Source of the DNA: Copromyces sp. CBS 386.78
Taxonomy: Eukaryota; Ascomycota; Sordariomycetes; Sordariales; Sordariaceae
Assembly (NCBI GenBank): GCA_030685235.1
Contig: MU839096.1
Location: 1-64,000, forward strand
DNA length: 64,000 nucleotides
Direction of reading: 5' to 3'
Part shown: piece after piece, positions 57,832 to 64,000 of the stretch
Layout of the letters: the number at the start of each line of letters is the position of its first letter
How positions within the stretch are numbered: the first letter of the stretch is position 1
The notes under the pieces: generated by a model
The model's database searches: none
The model's input: the letters and a program-made list of their open reading frames with translations, nothing else
What the model was told of the DNA's origin: nothing
Position numbers and translations under genes: made by a program

Positions 57832-60723
57832 GTGGTTTTATCATCTCCACCAGTGCCTATCATGGCCCGATCGTCACCCCTCAGTCCGGATGGCCAGTTT
57901 CCCATCGTCCTGGTCCCGGATAACGAAGGGACCGAGGACAAAGGGACAGCCGCCGAGTCGGACACAGAACAAACCGAGTCGTACAGGCACAGAAGGAAGT
58001 TGGACCACCACCGGGACGAACGACAGCAGCAGCAGCCGCAGCCACAACCGCATCCGCATCCGCGACCACCACCAGCCCCCCGTCATCCCATTCCGTCCAT
58101 GCAAGAAGCCTTTGCAGAATCCCTATTCGAAGCCACCCAGGGTGGTGCGACCCCAAAACCAAAACTGCGTACCGGCGACGCCAAAACCCGTCGGGAGCAG
58201 TTGTTGGAGCAAGACAAGTCGGCCGAGCCCCTAGCGGCCCAATGGCGCTATCGTCCGGGGCAACAAACGCACGAGCTGCGTCGGTTGATGTCACAAATCT
58301 CCTTTGGTGTTTATCTTTTGCTCAACGGCATGGCAAATAGTCAAATGTCCGTCGTGACAATTCTCCAGGGGCATATCGACGAGGTGGATGAGTTTCTGGA
58401 GACGATCCTGGAGGATATTGGCCTGGCAACGAAAGATATGAGCGAGCGCATCATCCATTTGAGGTTGCCAATGGATAATATCGAGGTTTTCGAACGGATG
58501 CTGGAGGACCGCAACTTTCGGCTCAAGATAATCGAAGGAAACGAGAAAATCGAGCATATCGTGGCCCGGACACAGGTCGCTCTCCAACAGATCATGAATG
58601 ACATTACCGAAGGATTGGAGTCTACGAGAGACTTTACTAATTATCTGGCGGAGCAGCAGCACGGTCGCTGGAGGAAAGAGCGCCCGGACGTTATCGACAT
58701 ATTTGATGCAATGAAAGGAAATACCGATGGGTGGTTCCAAGCGTTTATGGACTTGAAAGAGAAAGGCAAAGCTCTAAATGCCGTAATTGTCCAGCTGATT
58801 AGCATCATTTCCGAGATGGAGCGGAGGGCGGGTGAAGTGAGCCGAAAGACAAGAGTGAGTATCCCCAACAACCTATTGCATGACTGCTACATCCATCTCG
58901 AATGTCTCTTGTTTTTGCTGACCTTCTCCCAGTTCACCATTGAGCCTTTCACTTCACCACGTCACAGCCCCCATGCTTCCGACGCATCCTCCGTCACTAC
59001 ACCCCCGACGTCTCCTATCGCCAAAACCCCAAACACGCCTCCTCGGCTATCGTTGCGGCTCAGTTCGATCGTAGAAGGAAAGCAGTCGTCGCCAACCTCG
59101 TACTTCGATCTGAAGATCACGCGGACATCTTCGCATTCAACGTCAATGGACATCTCATCGGCCGCCCCAACGAAGGAAATAGCAGAGGAGAAAATCACAG
59201 TGAATGAAGATGGGTCTTCATCCGAATTGGAACTACCAATACAGTCTCCGCCCCCACCAGCCCGCAATCCTCGACGTCTTTCTAAGCCCGCCCCTCGTCC
59301 GCTTGCGCCAACTCGGCTTGAGAAAGCTCCCGAGATAAAAGAAGAAATCAAAGTAGAGGAAGATGAAGAAGAAGAAGAAGAAGAAGAAGAGCCAGTTTAC
59401 CTGCTTCAACCCAAAACGTATACACCACAAACATCGCCTCTTCCCTCTCCTCGCGTGTTCGACCGCCTGAAGCCGAAGGATGACCCGGTCAGCCCCAAGC
59501 CAAAATCGCCAGTGCCTATCATTGAAGAGGCGAAGGAACAGACACTGGAGGCGAAGGTGTATACTAAAGAACCGACACTGGAGGCAAAGGTGTATAGTCA
59601 GGAACCGACACTGGAGGCAAAAGTGTATAGTCTGGAACCGAAACTGGAGGCAAAGGTTTATAATCCACCAAACCCCCAGCTGAGACCGCAGCCTTCGAAG
59701 GAGCTCAGATCGCAACCCTCGAAGCCAAAGTTGGCGCCGGTTGATACGAGAGACTCAAGACCAACATCAAAGCAAAGTCACAGGACGGCACCAGAGTCAC
59801 CTCAGCTTAGGCCGCGACCCTCGAAAGAACTCAGATCGCAACCCTCGAAGCCAAGGTTGGCTCAGGTTGATACTAGAGACACAAGACCAACATCAAAGGA
59901 AAGCCACAGGATATCGCCAGACTCACTGCCAGAGGTAGTGATCCATCCAGAGCGAAGAAGCTCGTTCAGACAACGAGTTTCAGAGAAGGCTACGCCGCTG
60001 GACTCGATACATATACCTCGACCAGACTCGCCAGAATATCGAGACTCGTTATTCCCATCGTCTAGAGCATATCAGGCATCAGATTCTGCCTATGGATCGG
60101 ACATGGAGCGGCCGCCAGTCAACTCAATCGCATCTTTCGATACAGTTTCCGATTTCCCACCGCCGCCACCACTCATGCACCCCGGTTTTGCCTCATCACC
60201 TCACTCCGAAAGTGGGATGCAGTTCTGGCGCCCTGTCCAGGCAAGCCCGCACTCTCCCCTGCAACAAAGACCGCACACGTCAGGAACCCAGTACAGCGCG
60301 CAAGGGCAATCACAGTCCCCATATCAGTCGCCATACCAGTCCCCTCAACAACACAGTCAGCTGCACCAGGTGCCGCCACGTAACCTCCCTTCTGCTATGG
60401 GCATGAGCGTGAGGAGCAACATGACGACGGGGACGACAGCGAGCCAAGAAACGGCCGGTGGAAAATCGCTGAAGAAAAAGCGGAGTGCGTTTGGGTGGCT
60501 CAAGAAGGCGTTTGCCTTGGATGAGGAGGAACGTGCCGCTTTTGAGGCGAGAAGACAGATGGAGACGAGGAATCTCTACTATGACGGCAGGAGCGCCCAG
60601 TTCTTGGACGGGAAACGGATACAAGCTCCGCTGCCTCGGGTGCCAGGACAACAATATCCCCCTGGACCGTATCAGAATGGGCCGTATCAGTCTCAACAAT
60701 TTCAGCAGTCTGGACAGTTTTGA
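57832..60723 (+). CDS. Large, mostly disordered fungal protein of unknown function
   Basis: The frame is open for 963 codons. An internal GT-AG intron is likely at 58855-58932 (GTGAGT ... CTCCCAG, 78 nt, no stop, multiple of three), leaving 937 residues. Residues 1-120 are disordered (Gln/Pro/His-rich). Residues about 140-340 are helical and well ordered: repeated amphipathic stretches such as IDEVDEFLETILEDIGLA and IVARTQVALQQIMNDITEGLES. The rest is Pro/Ser-rich, with an acidic run and two sets of tandem repeats: EPTLEAKVYS four times, and a 40-residue unit twice (PSKELRSQPSKP). The end is Tyr/Gln/Pro-rich. I do not recognise the family; the ordered part could be a scaffold or membrane-associated coil. 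A second ATG at 57862 is an alternative start. Confidence 0.75.
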   Translation: MVLSSPPVPIMARSSPLSPDGQFPIVLVPDNEGTEDKGTAAESDTEQTESYRHRRKLDHHRDERQQQQPQPQPHPHPRPPPAPRHPIPSMQEAFAESLFEATQGGATPKPKLRTGDAKTRREQLLEQDKSAEPLAAQWRYRPGQQTHELRRLMSQISFGVYLLLNGMANSQMSVVTILQGHIDEVDEFLETILEDIGLATKDMSERIIHLRLPMDNIEVFERMLEDRNFRLKIIEGNEKIEHIVARTQVALQQIMNDITEGLESTRDFTNYLAEQQHGRWRKERPDVIDIFDAMKGNTDGWFQAFMDLKEKGKALNAVIVQLISIISEMERRAGEVSRKTRVSIPNNLLHDCYIHLECLLFLLTFSQFTIEPFTSPRHSPHASDASSVTTPPTSPIAKTPNTPPRLSLRLSSIVEGKQSSPTSYFDLKITRTSSHSTSMDISSAAPTKEIAEEKITVNEDGSSSELELPIQSPPPPARNPRRLSKPAPRPLAPTRLEKAPEIKEEIKVEEDEEEEEEEEEPVYLLQPKTYTPQTSPLPSPRVFDRLKPKDDPVSPKPKSPVPIIEEAKEQTLEAKVYTKEPTLEAKVYSQEPTLEAKVYSLEPKLEAKVYNPPNPQLRPQPSKELRSQPSKPKLAPVDTRDSRPTSKQSHRTAPESPQLRPRPSKELRSQPSKPRLAQVDTRDTRPTSKESHRISPDSLPEVVIHPERRSSFRQRVSEKATPLDSIHIPRPDSPEYRDSLFPSSRAYQASDSAYGSDMERPPVNSIASFDTVSDFPPPPPLMHPGFASSPHSESGMQFWRPVQASPHSPLQQRPHTSGTQYSAQGQSQSPYQSPYQSPQQHSQLHQVPPRNLPSAMGMSVRSNMTTGTTASQETAGGKSLKKKRSAFGWLKKAFALDEEERAAFEARRQMETRNLYYDGRSAQFLDGKRIQAPLPRVPGQQYPPGPYQNGPYQSQQFQQSGQF
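58855..58932 (+). other. Probable in-frame intron
   Basis: GTGAGT donor and CTCCCAG acceptor, 78 nt. Its translation is a hydrophobic Leu-rich stretch unlike the polar sequence on both sides, which supports removal. Confidence 0.7.
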
Positions 60724-61332
60724 TTTGATGAAACGAGAGGAAGGGCACAGTCGGAACGGGGCAGGCATGGGATTGGCTTTGAGGAGCTGAACAATTCAAA
60801 TACAGATGTGAGGCAAGCAGCTTTGTTGATATTCGAAAAATGGTTGGATTATTGTGATTGCTTTGAGCGGCAAGAGGAGCGGACATCTTGATATCTCACA
60901 AACTTGAAGTTAAGGGGTTGGGAATACCACCAACCAATGGCATGGCGAGGCGTACTAGGCGATTCTTTGCATTTACCTTCACTTTTTTGCTTTATATAAA
61001 CTTGTCTTCTAGTAGTTTTGGCCGAATATGCGACTGATTTGTACCTTCACATCATGATCCATCTGGCAGCACTTGATCAGTCGCAGATATGGATAGCACA
61101 TGGAGTATGGGATGTGGTTCAATCCTATCCGTTAGAAGCTCGAGAGAAGGCACGTTGAAACCCCGTTGACTTGGTTTGGATGTTACGGGGTGGCCGAGCG
61201 ATGCTGGGACTTATGTCAAGGTTGCTTGCTCATCGTGCTCTTCTCTACCCTAGCAAACCATCACAGAAGTCCTCCACCCCTACGTACGGGACAAAATCAA
61301 CGCAATTAACAACGCTTGATACTTCCCATCAC
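60724..61332. other. Intergenic region between convergent genes
   Basis: The shared 3' flank of the large protein gene and of the minus-strand cysteine-motif gene. No gene or repeat is evident. Confidence 0.4.
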
Positions 61333-62270
61333 CTACATGTTCTCCATGTTCTCCCTCCGCCTTCTAATCTCGGCTAGAAGGATCTCCCTCGCCTTCAACA
61401 ACATCTCTGTCGGAATGTCGCGAATGGTTTCGCGTGAGAACGCGACACGGCTTCCGGAATAGCGGACTTTCTTCGGATCACCTTCGAAACCTAATGAATC
61501 ATCAGCCACTGGAAACTCCAAGAGGCATAGGAAAACTTACCGACGCGAAGCGAACATCCCTCCCCCTCGCCCTTATAAACACAATTCAAGCACGCACCTT
61601 GGTGCTCACCGTCCCTCGGACCAGCTACACACTCAGCAAAAGGACCGTACTTCTCCGGGTTCATGCACTCGGTGCAAGTCTTCTGCCCATGCTCTTTCGG
61701 AGTGAACAGGTAACGAGCAACAGCCGTATAGTGCTCCGGACGCTCCTCGTCCCAGTTGAGCTGGGACGTGGTGAGTTTGCCCTTTGCAAATTTGAAGCTG
61801 GTGACCTTGCCGTTTTCGAATCGGAAGTCGTTGAGCTCGCCTTTGACGTAGTAGGTCTTGAGCAGAATGGGGCGAAGGATGCTCTGTGATATCAGATCAA
61901 ATCAGGTTCAGGTTAGCTTTAAATGTCTTTGACGGGCTAGGCGAGAGTGACCCGAGTTGACAGCTGAGTGTCTAGTGGCTACACTTACCTGGTGCTGGGC
62001 GACGATGGATAGCGCTTCAGCGACGTGACAGCCTAAAAGCTTCTTCAAGACAAAGCGAAGACGCTCATGGGGCGAGAAGCTGTCGCTCCACTCTGAGTTG
62101 TTCAAGCTGTCCTCGTCCTTGTCGTTGTTCGCGGCGAAGAGTTGGCCGAGGAAGACGAAGGGCCCGAACATGTTGCGCGGCGCGGACGGCTCGTTCTTGC
62201 CCTCTACCATCTTGACATCGGGCATCTCGATGCTTTCCAAGTTAGCTTGGTTTGAAGCGTGCCGGTGCAT
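61333..62270 (-). CDS. Fungal protein with CX2C...C...CX2C motif (DUF3716-like), copy 1
   Basis: The model has exons 62270-61989, 61883-61541 and 61490-61333 (minus), 260 residues. Introns are 105 and 50 nt, both GT-AG. The middle exon has a compact Cys set: CTECMNPEKYG, AECVAG, then ACLNCVYKGEGEGC, a possible zinc-binding module. The pattern resembles the DUF3716 family of fungal proteins of unknown function, often seen in expanded copies. The C-terminus is a basic amphipathic helix (LLKAREILLAEIRRRR). The first exon may be wrong: an alternative intron ending near 62234 with GCTAAC as branch would add an upstream exon (DPHNLPLLESIITKS) whose start I cannot place. A second copy follows at 63482. 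Confidence 0.6.
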
Positions 62271-62962
62271 TGCTATCTTGCATGCGCTTACAGTGAGTGT
62301 CTTGCTCTTGGTGATGATGCTTTCCAGTAGTGGAAGGTTGTGCGGATCTTCCTCAGTTGTGATTCACCTCCTTGTCAGAGGAAAAGGAGGGAAAGAGGAG
62401 AGGGAAGGAAGGACCCAGCAAGGATTCTCTCATTTGGAAGGCATGATCGACGGGAGTTCTTGACCCCGCCAGGAAGAAAAAAAAATGGAGGGACAAACAG
62501 AAGACGGGATGGAAGGAGGGAGGGGTAAAAATGATGGTATCGCAGGAGGAAGTTGTCGCATCGGGAAGGAGCAATGAAGAGACCATTACAACCTAAGCTA
62601 CTGAATTTTAGGACAGCGGCCAGACCGTATAAATGGAAGCATTGATCCAAGCCCAATACCTCAGTTGTGAGAGTCTAGGCATGGCCCCTTCCGGAGGAGC
62701 TCATGTCGCACATGAGGCAGGACCCAGAGCAGTGTCTGCAAGAGCATGTCAGGCACGACACCACTCACCAAGGTAATTAGTCGGAGACAACAAGCAGAAT
62801 TCGAGTTCTCACTAGAACCAATCTATCATCACAATTCACATCATTATTGTGAAGTGTCACATCGTTGTGAACACTGCCATGGGTGATAACAATCACACGC
62901 CGTGCAGAACAGCATCACCGTTCAGTATATAGGATCCACATATGGTGCCACTCTTAACAACA
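62271..62962. other. Upstream region of copy 1 up to the tRNA gene
   Basis: It probably contains an upstream exon and the promoter of the cysteine-motif gene copy 1 (minus). Purine-rich runs (GGAGGAAAAGG type) at 62385-62530 make long low-complexity frames that I do not call genes. Confidence 0.4.
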
Positions 62963-63058
62963 GCCCGATTAGCTCAGCTGGTTAGAGCGTCGTACTAATA
63001 TCTTGTCCGAGATATCAAGTCCATGCGAAGGTCAACAGTTCAATCCTGTTATTGGGCA
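62963..63058 (+). tRNA. tRNA-Ile (anticodon AAT) with 22-nt intron
   Basis: The full cloverleaf folds. The acceptor stem GCCCGAT pairs with ATTGGGC (one G-T pair), with discriminator A at 63058. D arm GCTC/GAGC. Anticodon stem TCGTA/TGCGA (one G-T pair), with loop CTAATAA after splicing and anticodon AAT at 62997-62999. T arm AACAG/CTGTT with loop TTCAATC. The intron occupies 63001-63022, one base after the anticodon as in all nuclear tRNA introns. A run of T (TTCTTTTGCTTTTTT) follows as Pol III terminator. AAT is read as IAU, so it serves the Ile codons ATT and ATC. Confidence 0.93.
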
Positions 63059-63076
63059 TCTTCTTTTGCTTTTTTC
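63059..63076 (+). terminator. Pol III terminator of the tRNA gene
   Basis: T-runs of four and six directly after the tRNA 3' end. Confidence 0.75.
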
Positions 63077-63090
63077 GCTCCTTCTATGAG

Positions 63091-63120
63091 TAGGTCAACG
63101 ATTCATTCCCGTTATTTGAC
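63091..63120 (+). pseudogene. Partial tRNA-like copy (3' half)
   Basis: About 30 bases repeat the variable loop, T arm and acceptor 3' strand of the tRNA-Ile above (63028-63058) with several substitutions: GGTCAAC, TTCA, TCC, GTTATT are shared in order. A T-rich run follows it too. No 5' half is present. Confidence 0.6.
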
Positions 63121-63481
63121 GTTTTCTCCTTTTGGTTTTATCTCAGTTTTTTTTTCTTTTTTCCCTCCTTCTTGGAGGGTATTGCTAAATGGATCCGGCA
63201 ACTTGCGCCGGTGGGGGTAATGGATGATGATAACGGACGTTTTGGTCTTTTTTGTAATCCAGGTAGCGACTGACCATGTTACGAAATCGAGCAAAAGGGC
63301 ATATATGTATATATATGTAGTCACCGTCCGGAACTTGTGATGAAGGTGTTTAAAGTGAGATTGTTTGGTTTCAGGCAGGTGATGTGGTTTTTGCGTGGTA
63401 ACGGTACGCTGGAATAGTGAGTGCATATAATATGTAGAGGACGATTGATACGAATCGATACGCTTAATACTCCCAAATTTT
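63121..63481. other. Intergenic region downstream of the tRNA
   Basis: Ordinary sequence with a short TATATATG microsatellite near 63301-63320. No gene is supported. Confidence 0.4.
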
Positions 63482-64000
63482 TCAATCCTCCTCACGCATT
63501 CTGATCTCATCCTGAATCCACCGCAGCGCCTTCTCTAAATCTCTTGTGCTGGCGTTACGAACGGTTATGACTGAAAACGGGACACCGTCTCGGGCATGCC
63601 GCGCTTTCTCCTCTGCCTTTTCGTAAGCTAGTAGTAGCAATTCATGTCAGTTGATGCGTGATTGAAAGCTGCGATAAAATCAAGATACCAGCAGGACACA
63701 ATGAACGATGGCCACCCTCAACAGATCTGACAACTTGAAGATCAACGAGGAAAAAAATGGTATACTCGCCGTTTCAAGCACAGCCATTAAGAAGTGCGAG
63801 AGGAACTTCACCGTCTCCACAAAGAAAGAGCCAGTACAAGTCTCTGATAAAACAAGATAGCGGCCAAGGCGAGGATGAGGATAAAGAACGAAGACGGAAG
63901 ACAACATACCAATACGGAGGGAGCAACTCTTCCCCTCGCCCTTGCAGTAACAGTTGAAGCACGCGCCCATGTGTACGCCACGATCGCCAGCAACACACTC
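63482..64000 (-). CDS. Fungal protein with CX2C motif (DUF3716-like), copy 2, partial
   Basis: The gene runs off the right edge. The exon 64000-63910 encodes ECVAGDRGVHMGACFNCYCKGEGKSCSLRI. This matches copy 1 (AECVAG ... GACLNCVYKGEGEGCSLRV) with the same spacing, so the two are paralogues. A GT-AG intron (63909-63628, 282 nt, donor GTATGT, acceptor ACTACTAG) follows in the same phase as in copy 1. The last exon 63627-63482 encodes AYEKAEEKARHARDG to EIRMREED and stop, again ending in a charged helix. The intron is longer than the 50-nt one in copy 1. The function is unknown; tandem duplication is likely. Confidence 0.65.

Noticed and set aside
62353..62656. Minus-strand ORFs of 77 and 93 codons
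   Set aside because: They read through a purine-rich low-complexity tract. Part may be leader or an early exon of the cysteine-motif gene, but nothing supports either frame.
1..64000. CRISPR arrays, operons or ribosome binding sites
   Set aside because: The DNA is fungal nuclear sequence with spliced genes. The short tandem arrays have no spacer-repeat structure.

Overview
The window reads as a filamentous ascomycete (Pezizomycotina) genome. Its genes carry short GT-AG introns with CTAAC/CTGAC-type branch sites. They sit in GC-balanced islands between long AT-rich tracts that show repeat-induced point mutation (RIP): CpA/TpG is almost gone, TpA is enriched, CpG is kept, and former reading frames are broken almost only by TAA/TAG. 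I cannot name the species.

Layout. 1-11.9 kb is an AT-rich block: an older degraded unit split by a complete, RIP-killed Ty3/Gypsy element (3223-11368, 286-bp LTRs, target duplication CGCGG). 12.4-17.4 kb is a gene island with nudC (+), a URI/Bud27-like unconventional prefoldin (-) and a broken leucine-rich-repeat gene (-). 17.6-25.6 kb is a second AT-rich block. It holds a GC-rich hairpin, a roughly 950-bp unit bounded by inverted repeats with a 13-bp minisatellite inside, and unidentified coding relics. 25.6-30.5 kb holds a short hypothetical ORF and a Skt5/Chs4-type Sel1-repeat chitin synthase regulator (-) whose last exon ends in a CaaX box. 30.5-52.1 kb is a nest of transposons: one Ty1/Copia element (180-bp LTRs, target duplication CGAGA) that received a 685-bp terminal-inverted-repeat element, a forward Gypsy (33614-40776, AATAG) and a reverse Gypsy (43743-51907, GGTAT). 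52.1-64 kb is a gene island with GUP1 (MBOAT family, +), a large disordered fungal protein (+), two tandem cysteine-motif paralogues (-) and, between them, an intron-containing tRNA-Ile(AAT).

The host genes are mainly housekeeping or cell-wall/membrane functions with no shared pathway: dynein/nuclear migration (NudC), RNA polymerase assembly and prefoldin chemistry (URI), chitin synthase regulation (Skt5-like), and lipid/GPI-anchor remodelling (Gup1). The main interest is the transposon stratigraphy. Four insertions keep exact LTR or TIR boundaries and exact target duplications although their coding sequence is ruined, so the order of insertion and the strand polarity of mutation can be read from the sequence. 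I did not find a clearly new multi-gene system. The less explained items are the small TIR element with little mutation inside a ruined Copia, the inverted-repeat unit at 20.3-21.3 kb, the degraded reading frame split at 3.2/11.4 kb, and the cysteine-motif gene pair around the tRNA.
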